Shown one piece after another: positions 1-12,009 of a stretch of DNA of 64,000 nt (position 1 is its first letter; the number at the start of each line of letters is the position of its first letter). This DNA comes from Physella acuta (taxonomy: Eukaryota; Mollusca; Gastropoda; Physidae). Where the stretch lies: NCBI RefSeq assembly GCF_028476545.1, contig NW_026731913.1, positions 106,001 through 170,000 on the forward strand. Direction: 5' to 3'. A program made the translations under genes and the position numbers. The notes under the pieces are model-generated. The model was given only the letters and a program-made list of their open reading frames with translations. It was not told where the DNA came from and did not search any database.

Positions 1-1254
1 AAATAAGAAATAAAAACCTTTGTGAAGATAATATAAAAGATGGAGAAGATGCAGTCCATTATCAGTCAGAGTTACCTAAACAAAGTATTTGTAACTTAAT
101 AAATGATTATGGTGATATGGCAATTTCAAATGCTTTTAAAGAGAATACATTAGTAAGAAGGAATGTGATCATCAAACAACTTTGCTAACATCATTAGCAC
201 TTACAGAAACTAAAAGAAACTAAAAGGGTAACATCAAAAGTAAATACCAAACAGAAGAAGCTAAAGGTGACAATGAAAGAGTAAACAGGTTATTAGCCAA
301 ATACTGCACAACTCCTCATATAACAACAGATGTTGCACCATGCGAATTGCTATGTGGTAGGAAAAATTAAAACTCATCTTGACCTACTACATCCAACTGT
401 TCAAAGGTCTGTTTCCCAACATCAACATACACAAAAAGTAAATCTTGACAAATCATCCATTGAAAGAGAATTTGGTGTTAATGAGAATGTGTATCTAAGA
501 AATAATGGGAGAAAGGAAAAATGGATACCAGGTCAAATTGTTCAATGTACAGGACCTGTGTCTTATAAAGTAAAAACAAATGATGGACTTATTGTCCGTA
601 GACATGCAGACCAGTTAAAAATAACTTGTGCAGATAATAAGTGTGAATCTGTCAATCCCACCAAATCTGAACAGTTCACACCAACTCAGTTTGTTCCACA
701 ACCAAGTTCTGTTGATATGAGTGAACCAAGTTGTCTAGAGTCAGAAAATGTAAATTCTGGAGTTAATGATTTAAATCCTAGACCTCCTGAGATAGAGAAT
801 CCAAATGGTCAGAATCTTGAGTCACCAAATCAAAGGCCACTGAGAAGGTCAAGCAGGACAATCAAGGTCCCAAATAAGTTAGACCTATGATTTTAAAGGT
901 CAAAAGGACTTTGACATCATTGTGTTGTATCTTAATTATGTTGTAACATATTGTGCATTGTTTGTAAGGATGTAATCTACCATAATGTTCATGTTGCAAT
1001 ATAATTGGTGATTTTAGGATACTGTAAATTGTTCTATTGAGAGATGTGTTGTGTTTACTAAGGGTAAAGGGATGTAACATATTGGGATTTGTGAGGTCAG
1101 GGGAACTCACTCTTCTTGTATTAGTTATATTTATAATGTTGTTATTGAGTGATGTCCCTTGTATTTATCTATCATTGTTCCTCTTCCGGTTAACAAATAA
1201 AGATGGCTACATGCTGATGGCTTCTGTCTCCGTTGTGTATTCCTAATCTATTAT
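1..1254 (+). mobile_element. LTR retrotransposon A (Ty3/gypsy-like), 3' part, cut by the window edge
   Basis: A fossil LTR element whose left part lies outside the window. Recognisable parts are a pol tail (about 330-890) that reads like the end of an integrase, with the segment WIPGQIVQCTGPVSYKV resembling the post-core GPY/F region, then a purine-rich tract just before the 3' LTR at about 1073-1254, which opens with TGTAACATATTGGG. The same pol tail and a diverged LTR occur in element B at 48047-50767, so both belong to one family. This copy is incomplete and broken, with more than one break. Its LTR differs widely from those of B, so it is the older of the two. Confidence 0.8.
1073..1254 (+). 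repeat. 3' LTR of element A
   Basis: The left boundary is set by the purine tract GGGTAAAGGGA followed by TG. The right boundary is set by alignment with the LTR of element B, both ending near CTAATCTAT. It contains AATAAA at about 1195, a likely polyadenylation signal. The partner LTR is outside the window. Confidence 0.65.
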
Positions 1255-1587
1255 AGAAAGGAACTAGCCAGTGCATTTATAATTGTAATAATACAGACTG
1301 TTACAGTAAGTCTGCTTGCTCCTAGCCACCTTAAATAGCTGTAGGTAATTTAATTGCAAACAATATATGAATAGATAAAATTCTATTGCGATGCAAAGCT
1401 TAAGAGCGGACATATCAGAATTTGTCTTTTTGGTATGAATGGACTTAAATTAAGTAAAAACACCAAAGCTAGTTAGCATACACATGTAAACACATCATTA
1501 CTTCCATACTGCAGTTATAGAAGCTATAAGACCAGTCTGGAGAAGACCTTTCCAAGAAATAGATGCTAACAAAGTGTCTAGTTAGGT
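1255..1587. other. Unassigned intergenic DNA
   Basis: AT-rich single-copy-looking sequence between LTR element A and the hAT-type element. I see no coding frame, RNA gene or repeat structure in it. Confidence 0.5.
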
Positions 1588-1647
1588 CAGTGGCGTGCAG
1601 AGCTATGTTGCTGCCCGGGGCAAACCCAAAGGAAGATGCCCCCATAA

Positions 1648-1650
<3 letters not shown>

Positions 1651-1712
<62 letters not shown>
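1651..1712. repeat. (AT)n microsatellite
   Basis: An uninterrupted alternating TA run of about 60 bp near the left end of the hAT-type element. Confidence 0.95.
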
Positions 1713-1716
<4 letters not shown>

Positions 1717-2959
1717 TACGGTGTTAAAAGCGTTAGTAGCCCTACAATTGACGATAAATTATAACACATTATGTTATTAATCAGAATACGAATAGAAAAG
1801 CATTTTAAAAAATTGACTTAGCTGAACTCTTGAGAAGACTCCATGCATATATATCCAAAAGAATGACTGACTCATTCGGGGAGGGAGAAAACAGTTTGGG
1901 GACATGCCGGATGTTGGGGGGGGGGGGGGGAGGGGCTATATGCCAAGCCCAACAAAAGAGTTTACAGTTTCCATTACCCTACCGGGGTCGGGCTGCGGTC
2001 ACCGTTGAATTAAATTGGAAAAAAACTAAAAGGTCAAAGTTCGCCATTGTTTATTGCTACGACTGAGGCCACGGTTGATGTTAGGCCTAGTGAGTTACCC
2101 CCCTCCCCATCTCGAACTTGAACAATGCTGTATTTTTTAGAAACACATTAGTGTCACACCTCGTGTGCAGGGAAGAGAACCACGGTCGCCGGGTGATTGT
2201 TTGGTGGCTGGCGATGGGTCGATTGAGTGAGCCCTTCCCCCTCCCCCTCCACCCCATTGTACCTGGTATGTAAATTTGGGATACCCTATTGCATTCTGAC
2301 CAATGTAGGTGTATTTTTTTGGATGCCTGTACTAGTTACGGACCTAAAAAATGCTAGTCTTGTCTCGTACGTCGAAGTAGTCGGATACGTAGGAATAAAG
2401 CGTCTCGTCTTAACTCGATACATTGAGAAAATATCGATACTAGTCATAGAGCACAGCGATTTCTGCTTGTGCGCATTGTCGATGTTTGATAGAATTTTTG
2501 TATCGCTAAACTTGGGGCCCGCACTTAATGGTCGGCTCTAGGCCCCAAGTATTCATATGCAAACCCTGTGTGGGAATTAATCCAGTAACGGCTACCAGGG
2601 TCGTTATAACTCCCACAATTCATTAAATCAACGTGGACTCACTTTACAGATGGCTCTACTATTTATAACATCAGTTCTATTTAAGCGCCCATTTACTTTA
2701 CAGATAACTCTACTTTGCATTAAAATACTTTAACACAACTTTTAGTATGCCCTACAATTGATAAAAAATAAAATGGGCACAATTGTTTGAAATGATATCA
2801 CTACAATGTATATTAAAAATCTGTTGATGCTTATTCTTGAGGGTGTCCTTACAGTGTCTCAAAAACAATACGGACATTCTTATTCTTTAGTATATTCATA
2901 TGCATCAAACCGAATAAATTCTCTTGGGTGCCCCTACAAGTTATCTAAAAATAATACGG

Positions 2960-3440
2960 TGTGAGGGTGGGGGTTTTAGAGGCCGGAACGAATGAATCCA
3001 ATAACACACAGTTCAAGTTCAACTATAATTGTTCTTTATTAAAATGATATATATATATTCAAGTTTCTACCTAACTGATCTACACTGTACTATTTACTTC
3101 TACTACTGACTGTTCATACCACATGCTACCTACTACTACGCACTCCCATGACCAATCCTAACACTAACTGTTCTCTACATTCTACAACCTAACACCTTCT
3201 ACCTTCGCTAGCTAATCATGATCTCCTAACTATCTACATTCTCGGCCGTCTCTGACCGCTACCTAACAACTCCTGGCCTATCGCTCTACTGACCCACGCC
3301 TCAGTGGTCAGCTGACCGTCCCACGTGACCGGTCAGTCCTGTGCGCCCATTGGCCTCTCTAACCAACCAACTAGGCCTATAGTCTGTTTCTGCTAACCTA
3401 TATCTGCTAAACATGTCTGACGTAATCTTGCGTCATCACA
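2960..3440 (-). repeat. 3' LTR of the LARD-like element
   Basis: Direct repeat of 6022-6502. On the minus strand it is preceded by the polypurine tract, which makes it the 3' LTR. It runs TG to CA in both directions. Confidence 0.85.
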
Positions 3441-4639
3441 TATCTCCCTCCCTTTCTGTAGCTGACAAATTATATTTTTCAGCGTCTACTACTAATCTAA
3501 TACATCAACAACTATCTATCTTACTACTCTATTCTATCCCTAACATCAATCATATAAATCAAATAAAAAATGGGACAGCACAGTTTACAAAAACATAAAC
3601 TCTTGTGTCTGTGTTCTTGAAGAAATGTCATTGTTCTAGTTCCTGAAATCTTGTGGTGTGACTGGTGTCTCTGCTTGCTAATGTATGTCTATGTTATGGT
3701 ATGTGTGAAGCCAATCATGTGTAACTCAGTTCTGGCTAGGTTGTCGTGTACTGGCCTTGAGCTAATCTTAGTAGAATGTGTAACTGGTTGAACGGGCTCT
3801 GCGAGCAGTGTAAGTGTATGTGTATGTGTTATGTAATTGTTGTCGTTCCTCTGTGGTGGGTGGGTTGTGGCGAGTTTTGATGTAAATTCCCGTGAGGCGG
3901 GTGTAGGCGTAACTTCGTTGGTCAATGTGATGACGCAACAATCTCATCTCAACGCTGGTTGAGATGTCCACGTAGACTGGTTACACGATGAACTGGAGCT
4001 GTCTGATGCGGTGGCGAACAATGACGTAACATTTTGACTTGGACGATGGTTCGTCTACCCTTTGTACGTGCCGACGTAGGTAGTGTACGTAGCTGGCGGT
4101 CTGTTATTCAACCCCAGTGCGGGGGAGAAGCGATGGCGATGCGTCCGCTGTCTTGACCAGGGCAATTCTCTGTTCAGTAGGGCTGTCCGCTGTCCAGGTA
4201 ATTCAACGTAATCAGGGCTTCAGGTGGCGGCACTCTTTGAAGTGTCTGTTATCTCGTCTCATTCTGAATAAGCGTAGTGGGTCTGAAATGGTATTACGAG
4301 ACCATAAGCAATGGTTTTACGTGACCATCTTAGTGCCCGCGCAGACAAGTATTCAGACAGAGGTACCTTCCATTAAAAAAAAAACCTCAATCCCAAATTT
4401 ATACGTGCTGAACATTTGTCTGGCGGCATAAAAAACATAAAAAAATAACATTACAACATATAACCAATTAAAAAAAAACAGTACACTCTAATCTAACAAC
4501 AATCTGTAAAGCCTAATAAACTCAATAGACGTAAACACTACTAGAGCTTAGAAATAGCTTCACAAAAAGAATAGACATGGGAGTGTGTATCGTGCCATTT
4601 CAACACGTGATCATATAGTGGAGCAGCTCTCACTATCTG

Positions 4640-5440
4640 ACTTCTGACAAAAAACTGGCTGGCTTGACTTAATGACTGACTTCACTTTTGACTTCAGTAA
4701 CTTGACTTATTTCACTTTGACTTCAGTAACTCGACTGACTTCAAATTAACGACTGACTTCACTTTGGACTTCAGTAGCTTCACTGACTTCAATTTACGAC
4801 TTATTTCACTTTGACGACTGACTTCACCTTGACGACTTCAACTACTTCAATTTGACGACTAACTTGACCTAGACGACTGATTTCACTAAGTGACTTTAAT
4901 TCGACTTCAACGACATCACTGACTGACTTTGACTTCAATTCAACTTAAAGGACTTCAACGACTGACTTAAACTTCGACGACTTAAACGTCTTCACTTTGA
5001 CTTCAAAGACTTTTCCTTGACTTCAACGACTTCAATATGACTTCAAAGACTTCACTTTGACTTCAACAATTTCAATATGACTTCAAAGACTTTAACTTTG
5101 ACTTCAAAGATTTCAACGACATCACTTTGATTTCAAAGACTTCACTATACCTTCGACGATTTCGCTTCTTCACTATGACCTCAACGACTTTAATATAACT
5201 TCAAAGACTTTTATTTGACTGCAACATGACTTCAACTAAGTCACTATGACCTCAATTACGACTTCAACAACTTATTGACTGACTTCAAATAACTTCTATG
5301 ACTTCAGTTCTGACTAATACTTCACTGACTTCAATAACACATTGACTTCAGATCGACTACACTGACTTCGACTTCAAATATATCGACTTCACGCCGATTT
5401 TCTCGACTACTTAGATTAACACAAAAACTCGACTTGACTT
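4640..5440 (-). repeat. Degenerate short-period repeat inside the LARD-like element
   Basis: About 800 bp consist of dozens of imperfect copies of a 9-12-bp word, GACTTCAA(C)GA on + and TTGAAGTC on -. Spacing is irregular and copies are diverged, so this is an old or deliberately loose array. It encodes no open frame of note. It is the only internal landmark of the element. Confidence 0.75.
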
Positions 5441-6021
5441 CACTATTATGTCCGTTGTTCAAAATCATTTATGGGGACGGTCCGGGTCAAATTCCTGGTC
5501 ATGGGGTTGGTGTTCTGGGGCAGATGCGTGTTATCTATTTGATGTACTTTCAGTTTCACTAATTCTAACGCTAACTCAGCTTTTGTTCTTGACATGTTTT
5601 ACTATCTTGACTATCTTGTTTTCTAACTCTAAAGATGTTTCAACTTCTACTCCTGTTTTGTCTAATGGTATGCCCTGTTTATAGCATTGAAACTCTGCCT
5701 CCATGGTTGTGTATGTGTGTGTGTGTGTGTTGAGGAAAGTAAACAAAACTAAGGCAACAGGGCGTAACAACAGAATGTGTAAGGCAGAAAAACCGCTGGT
5801 ACAAGCTATCCAGCACGAGTCTAAACCCAAACGTTTAAAAAAAATGATGGAAGGTACTTATCTTTTTGAACATGGTGACTGTTCCCTTGTATTGGTAATC
5901 CACTCGTTCCGGTTGAAGAAACCCGCTGTTGTGTTGAGTTATAGGAAGCTGTACACCAGTACACTCCGTCATGAGTAACCGATATACTGTCTTTCCTGTC
6001 CTCGACCCGCGCTCCACCAGT

Positions 6022-6502
6022 TGTGAGGGTGGGGATTTTTAAGAGGGCGTCACGAATTAATCCAACAACACACAGTTCAAGTTCAACTATAATTGTTCTT
6101 TATTAAAATGATATATATATTCAAGTTTCTACCTAACTGATCTACACTGTACTATTTACTTCTACTACTGACTGTTCATACCACATGCTACCTACTACTA
6201 CGCACTCCCATGACCAATCCTAACACTAACTGTTCTCTACATTCTACAACCTAACACCTTCTACCTTCGCTAGCTAATCATGATCTCCTAACTATCTACA
6301 TTCTCGGCCGTCTCTGACCGCTACCTAACAACTCCTGGCCTATCGCTCTACTGACCCACGCCTCAGTGGTCAGCTGACCGTCCCACGTGACCGGTCAGTC
6401 CTGTGCGCCCATTGGCCTCTCTAACCAACCAACTAGGCCTATAGTCTGTTTCTGCTAACCTATATCTGCTAAACATGTCTGACGTAATCTTGCGTCATCA
6501 CA
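6022..6502 (-). repeat. 5' LTR of the LARD-like element
   Basis: Direct repeat of 2960-3440. On the minus strand it is followed by ACTGGTGGAGCGCGGGTCG, a possible primer-binding site beginning TGG. The matching tRNA was not identified. Confidence 0.8.
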
Positions 6503-7329
6503 TACGGGCTTACTTCATCTGCAAATGCCCTTTTAATCACAAGCAAAAATAAAATAAATTTTTCGAAAATCGCTCTAATGCAATAAAGTGGTTTAAATTG
6601 TTCGTTCAATGGCCAGTGGTTAATATAAAAGTCATGCGTTTAGGTATATTATATAAAGAGACAGTGTTAGTAAGCACACAAATTTAGACAAATTACAATA
6701 TCAACAAGCATTAGTGATTAAAATTAAAACAAATAGAAAAACATTGACAGATTTGGACACTATATAATTAGTTCGAATTGTGGGAAAAACACCGTTTTCG
6801 GCTATAGAATCCAAGAGAAATGTCTCTCAAATGTAATAAGAACGCTCAGTAGTGTGGGGTTTAGGGGTGGGTGACAGTAGATGCTTTGAGCTTTGGGGTG
6901 GGTGAAAGTTGGGGGGGGGGGGTGAGGTGAAAGATCACGCAGACTGTGCATTTAAATATATGGCTATGGGATGAAACATCCCAAAAAAAAAGTCTCCAGA
7001 TTCGAGTACTACATTACTGGATCTCTGGCCGTGCCAATAGAGCGTCTAGGTTTACATTACCGGTCTTACAATAGAAGGTTTGTGCCTAAAGTGAGGGGGG
7101 GGGGGGAAACAAGTGACAGCCAGCTACACCTTATTTATGTGTTTTTGGACAGTACGACCGGGCGGCCGCGAATGCCGGTAATTAAGAAGTGTGAGACTTA
7201 AGGACAACTTTAGAATGAAGTTAACTCGGCCCGGCCCAGTGTATCAAAACAGTACGGACTTGAAAGTTTGTATTTAACCGTACACAAAAATCCAAATGGC
7301 CATGAATAAAGAATATCATTAGAATAAGA

Positions 7330-7900
7330 AAAAACCAAGAGGCTGTGTGCTTAATCAGTCAACGAATGCCGTTACGTCCATCAAAATGAATAAGGATGCC
7401 CTACAAACATTATGCAATGAATAGAAACATAATAAAGATGCCCGATAAAATATTAAGCGAACAAGGGCATAATTACTGTAGGAATGCCCTTCAGACATTC
7501 AATAATGAATATAAGCATAATAAATATCCGATAATATATAAACGAATATGGGCATAGTTGCTGTAATTATATAAATACAAACGTGAATACAAGTAAATTA
7601 CTTTAAAGTTGCCCTGACGATATATAAAATGAATGCGGGCATAATTACTGTTTGGATGCCCTTCAAAAGTATTATGATGAATATAAGCAAATTACATTAA
7701 AGATGCCCCTACAGTGTGTAAATTATAATCATGGGCTTTAATACTCTATGGATGACCACAAAGTATAAAATGATTATGGGCGTGTTTTCTAAAAGATGCC
7801 CCTACAGTGTGTAAATTATAATCATGGGCTTTAATACTCAATGGATGACCACAAGTGTATAAAATGATTATGGGCGTGTTCTCTAAAAGATGCCCTACCT
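7330..7900. repeat. Degenerate ~85-bp tandem repeats within the hAT-type element
   Basis: Successive blocks carry GATGCCC, a short AT-rich spacer, AAATGAATATGGGCAT and so on. Two neighbouring blocks (about 7700-7790 and 7795-7890) are close to identical, including AATTATAATCATGGGCTTTA. Diverged copies lie left of the nested LTR element near 2720-2960. GATGCCC and GGGCATC within each block are inverted to each other. Confidence 0.7.
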
Positions 7901-8284
7901 ACACAAGTATCAGATACTCTATTAATTGAAAGACTGCATACATTTATTCGGGGAATATCAATGACTACTACACCACTACCCTTCACCGATGCCCCTTTCT
8001 CCCTGAAGGTTGTACGACACGACAGACAGTATGATGACTATATCAGTGCCATGTGTTGATTGTATATACACATTTCGGTTTATTTGGCAAATTTTGATAA
8101 TTTGATAATTCTGCCTAGGTAGACAAACCTTAGTAGACATTTAGCTTTCCTAAAAAAAAAAAAAAAAAAAAAAAATTAAAAATTAAAAAAAGAAAATCAT
8201 TTTTTTACCCCCTTTGGATGCCCCTTTGATGTGGCTGCCCGGGGCCTGGGCCCCCTCCGCCCCCCCCCCCTCTGCACGCCACTG

Positions 8285-9039
8285 AGTTAGGTACACCCAA
8301 AACCAGAATGCGTCACTCAACAACATGATAGGGACGTGATTCACAAAGAAAAGGAATCATTCTGTAATATCAGGAGACTTCTGTAGCAATGGCAGCAGCT
8401 ATCTTTAATAATGGAACACTAAACTGGTGGCTTGCTGAATATAAAGTATACTGTTACCAAATTTGGCATCTGTAGGTCTAATAGTTTATTTTTGGTAAAT
8501 ATTTTTAGAAATGTAACTGTTCTGGCCGTATGTGCCACATTAAACTTTTAAAAATAGAATATAATCTCGAAGAAAAAAAAAGAATTGCGCACCAAGTGAA
8601 CGGCAAACAAATATGTATATAATTATGCGAAATATTATTAGTCTAATATATAAAGCTCAATTCGGTATGTAACTTGTAATAAGTAAAGTGTAAAATGTTT
8701 GTCGCGGATACTACATGGATTTAAGTATTAGGTTATTAAAGTCCTTATGGTCTAAATTTATGAGTTAAAAAATTAATATTGAAAGTGTTGGGAAATAATT
8801 TTCATTTTTCAAACTGAAAGTAATAATTGTCGGCATATTCATTAAACACAAGTTTTAAAAAACATCATCTTTTACAAAAATTCTAATTATGTCTTCATTT
8901 AGTCCTTTAGCACTTACTTCCCTTTGATAAATTAGGAAAACACAATTACTTCCCTTTATAAAAAACATTGCATTAGTGGAAAAGAATTTACTTTTTATTA
9001 CTTTGTTTTGGTGTTGGGAAAAAAAATAATTACATAATT
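8285..9039. other. AT-rich intergenic DNA with a fragment of repeat family R1
   Basis: There is no coding signal. A short piece around 8560-8660 (GAATTGCGCACCAAGTGAAC) matches one end of repeat family R1, described at 51060-51760, in minus orientation. Confidence 0.5.
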
Positions 9040-9660
9040 AGCGGGGATTGATCAAGTGCAAATGTTGTAGGTATTTTACAGATAAGCTTGGAGTATTATA
9101 ATTGTTCATTAAATTGAAACAGGCGCGTTCGTTTAAGTGAGTGCAAAAGACTATGAATAAGTTGGGGTACTATAGTCGTTTATTAAGCTGAAACAGGCGA
9201 TTCCGCCCCGGGCTAGACTGTGAGCACTTTGCGTTTATGTTCGCGTTAGTGTTTTCTTTGTGTTTAGGTTGGGTTTGCGTTAGTGGTTGCGTTTTGATTT
9301 GGTTCGTTTTTGTTCTTTCTTTTTTCGTTTTTGTTTGTGTTTTTTTCTTGGGTTTGTATTTGTGTTTGTGGTTGGTTTTGCGTTTGAATTTGGTTTGTTT
9401 TCGTTTGCTTTTTCGTTTGTTTTTTTCTTTGTGTTGGTATTGGTGTTTGTGGTTGGGTTTGTTGTTAGGTTTTTGTTTTCGTTTGTATTTGTAATTGTGT
9501 TAGCGTTATGTTTGCGTTTTGTTGTTTTGGTTTTGGTTGGTTGTGGTTTGGGTGGGCAATGCCGGGTTTATGATGATTACTAAACACACAGGTACTGGTC
9601 TTTAACAGAAAGGTTTTTCACAGAAGCCAGAGCAGGGCCTGGCCGGGACGGCTAGTACTT
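9040..9660 (+). repeat. Dispersed repeat family R2, copy 1 (Helitron-like end)
   Basis: The copy contains a CCCCGGG-rich box (about 9200), a long TG-rich low-complexity stretch (9237-9545) made of GTTTGT/GTTTGC words, and a conserved right end reading CAGGGCCTGGCCGGGACGGC then TAGT. Related copies lie at 20320-20690 (minus), 45700-45860 and 47640-47960, with an extra box at 19570-19690. A small GC hairpin followed by CTAG is what a Helitron 3' end looks like, but I could not find a clear 5' TC end. Confidence 0.5.
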
Positions 9661-9719
9661 TATAAATTCACATGCGTTTTTTGAGAAATCGTAAATGTAA
9701 GCCCTGCTAGATTGTAGGA

Positions 9720-9825
9720 AAAAAGTCACAGGAAAAAAAACACAGGGAAAAAAAAACAGAAAAAAAGTCACAGGCAAAAAGTCACAGGAAAAAATGTCAC
9801 AGGAAAAAAGTCACAAATATATATT
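9720..9825. repeat. Short degenerate tandem repeat (GTCACAGGAAAAAA)n
   Basis: Six or seven imperfect copies of a 14-bp A-rich unit carrying GTCACAGG. Confidence 0.8.
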
Positions 9826-10379
9826 TGCATGATATTTGTTAATACTTTTATGTATTAAATATTTAGAGAGTGCAAATTAACTTAGGATTAATTAAATGTA
9901 ATGTAATGTTTGTAGGCTGTATACGCATAGGAATTTTTATAATTCCTCTAAAAATATTTATTATGAAGTATGTAGGCCTAGATTGTAATTATTTAAACTT
10001 AAGATTAGTAGCATTTAGTAGAATGTTCCAACGTCCTCGGTTTTCATCGTGTTTTTTTTTAAAAATACCAATATTAAATTACCGTGAAATGGTAAGTTTA
10101 TCTGACTTGCTGCCCTCAACTCATGGCAACAATAGTTATGTTTAGTTCAACCACCTTTACTGCCCACATTTATCACACTCATTACATAACAAAACTTAGG
10201 ATCAAAACAGAAAGCCGACAAGGTTCAAAGGCTGTCATTGACGCGTAACGTCAACAACACATAATATGTTCGGACAATGCCTACTGAGGAGAGGCCGACC
10301 AGAGAATAACCTACGGCAAAATGTGCCTAAATTTCTTTTATAATTAACTTTTCTACCGTGTATTTAACTAAATACAAAT

Positions 10380-10436
10380 CTCGACGTATTTCACCTCACT
10401 GATACGGAAAAACATAATTTTGCAATCTTGTCCGTA

Positions 10437-10477
<41 letters not shown>

Positions 10478-10995
10478 CTGTCCGTGTGTAAACACGATTA
10501 CTTGAGTACCGTTACAGCTAGGTTTGTGAAATTGCATATATAAGTATTTTATCAAAATCGTAGATCAGTATCAACTTTTGAGCGATTTCCGATAACCGGA
10601 AGTGGTGCTTTTCCTACTTTGAATTTTTCAAAAGCCTATAACTTGAGTACTATTTCAGATAGATAAATGAAATTTCACAAGTAAGTAAAAGATCGAATTA
10701 TCTGCCTCCTGTCAAATTTTGAGTAATTTCCGTTGACTGGAAATACTAATTTACGCTATTTTCGATTTCTCAAAAAACGCATGTAAATTTATAAAGTACT
10801 AATAATATTGCGCACTATTATGCACATTTTGTTTTGGCGTTCGCTTGGTGCGCAATTCTTTTTTCTATGAGTTTCCATTCTATTTTTAAAAGTTTGAGTA
10901 ATTAAAAGTCATGTCTATATTTCAAGTTATATAAGAATATTCGAGAAAGTTTAGGGGAGATCATTCCCGGTTTATTTTGCATGATTACAATACTT
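10380..10995 (+). repeat. Dispersed repeat family R1, copy 1
   Basis: The sequence is homologous to 51060-51760: CACCTCACTGATACGGAAAA, a (GT)n run at 10437-10475, then two related ~125-bp halves, each holding ACTTGAGTAC, ATGAAATTTCA and CCGGAAGT or a variant. The tail carries TTGCGCACTATTATGC and ends with GAGAAAGTTTAGGGGAGATCA. It has no coding frame. Confidence 0.75.
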
Positions 10996-11233
10996 CCTCT
11001 ATACTTTGTATACGAGAAAGTTAAAACGATTAAGCTAACGTAAATATCAATTAAAGTTAAAAATGTAAAATATTAAAAGTGCATGGGTTATAGTTATAGA
11101 TCTACTTATGTTAGGAAACTTGAAGTTGAATGCAGACAAAATAAAATAATTATTAAAATTGCTTCGATCGTGAATCGAAACTGTAAATTAATTTACTTAA
11201 AAAAATAATTCAGTGTATAGGGTGTGGAATTAC

Positions 11234-11680
11234 CAGAGGCGTAGAATAGGGGGGGGGGGGGGGGTTGGGTGGCTGCCCGGGGCGTTAACTCTAGGGGGCG
11301 CCATAAGGGGTTGAAACAAATTTAAGCTCATTTTAAGCTGCGTTTTAAATTATAGCCTAATCACTCACAGTTAAGAAATTTAACGGCTACAAGCCTTTCC
11401 ATACTGATTTAGCTGTTTTCTACCTTGAATGTGTAACTGTAAAACATATAGGGCGGGGGAGGCCTACCTTTAAGAAACAGTGACCGGCATAAACTAGTTT
11501 CCATTTTTTCCTTGGGGGGGGGGGGGGGGGGGGGAGGGAAGGGGTGGGGGGGGGGGGGGCGCTTTTTCGCTGAATAAAATCGGAAGGATTTACAGTCGAT
11601 TGATGAGTCGATAAACTTTACCGTTTATAAAAGAAAAATTGTATTAAAAAGTATTGTGTAACAGTAAAATAAGAAAAGGG
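11234..11680. repeat. G-tract-rich remnants of CAGAGGCGTAG-type hAT MITEs
   Basis: CAGAGGCGTAGAATAGGGG at 11236 resembles the left end of the complete MITE at 11746-12001 and is followed by GCCCGGGGCG and GGGGGCGCCATAAGGG. Long G tracts lie at about 11250, 11514-11535 and 11549-11560. I could not locate a matching right end or target duplication, so boundaries are approximate. Confidence 0.45.
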
Positions 11681-11745
11681 TGGTGGGTGGGGCGCTTTTT
11701 CGCCAAGGTAAATGGGAAGTCTATACACCAGAACGGAGAGTAGAT

Positions 11746-12001
11746 CAGAGGCGTAGCTATGGGGGGGGGGCAGGGGGGTACATATGTCCCCGGGCGCCGA
11801 CCTTAGGGGGCGCCAAAATGGGTTGTAAAAACAAATTAAAATGTCATTTTAGCTGCATTTTTGCATTATAAATAGTTTGATGGGAAGGGGGGGGGGGGAT
11901 GCAAATCGAAAGTTTGATGGGGGTGCAAATCAAAAGTTTAAGGGGGGGGCGTCAAATTGAAAGTTTGTCCCCGGGCGCCGGGAGGGGTCGCTACGCCTGT
12001 G
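11746..12001. mobile_element. hAT MITE, 256 bp
   Basis: The inverted ends CAGAGGCGTAGC and GCTACGCCTGTG are flanked by an exact 8-bp target duplication GAGTAGAT (11738-11745 and 12002-12009). The body has paired CCCCGGGCGCCG boxes and G tracts and encodes nothing. Incomplete relatives start at 11236, 20105 and 21236. Confidence 0.9.
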
Positions 12002-12009
12002 GAGTAGAT

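Larger units (their letters stand above)
2960..6502 (-). mobile_element. Non-coding LTR element (LARD-like), nested in the hAT-type element
   Basis: Two 481-bp direct repeats (2960-3440 and 6022-6502) begin TGTGAGGGTGG and end TCATCACA. They are flanked by the 5-bp target duplication TACGG (2955-2959 and 6503-6507). Orientation is minus: a purine tract AAAGGGAGGGAGA abuts the left LTR on the minus strand, and the LTRs carry AATAAA on that strand. The 2.6-kb interior has no gag or pol that I can recognise, which fits a large non-autonomous LTR derivative. The LTRs look nearly identical except for a divergent stretch in the first 45 bp or so, suggesting a fairly recent insertion, younger than its hAT host. 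It is a structurally whole insertion without coding capacity. Confidence 0.85.
1588..8284. mobile_element. Non-autonomous hAT-type element hosting a nested LTR element
   Basis: The ends are perfect inverted copies of CAGTGGCGTGCAGAG, and the flanks carry an identical 8-bp duplication AGTTAGGT (1580-1587 and 8285-8292). An 8-bp duplication with CAG...CTG ends is the signature of hAT-superfamily insertion. Removing the LTR element at 2960-6502 leaves about 3.15 kb with no transposase frame, so it must have been mobilised in trans. The interior is AT-rich and built largely from degenerate repeats with GATGCCC and GGGCAT motifs (about 2720-2960 and 7330-7900). It also has an AT run at 1651-1712, G tracts near 1917, 6910 and 7096, and a poly-A run near 8150. 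The right end carries a C/G-rich tract beside the inverted repeat, a design shared by several other elements here. Confidence 0.85.

Noticed and set aside
3689-4431. Short frames in the LARD-like element as possible gag remnants
   Set aside because: No zinc knuckle, protease or other retroelement motif is visible and the frames are short and overlapping.
9237-9583. Frames rich in Phe, Leu and Val resembling a membrane protein
   Set aside because: The sequence is a TG-rich low-complexity stretch of repeat family R2; hydrophobicity follows from TTT, TTG and GTT words.
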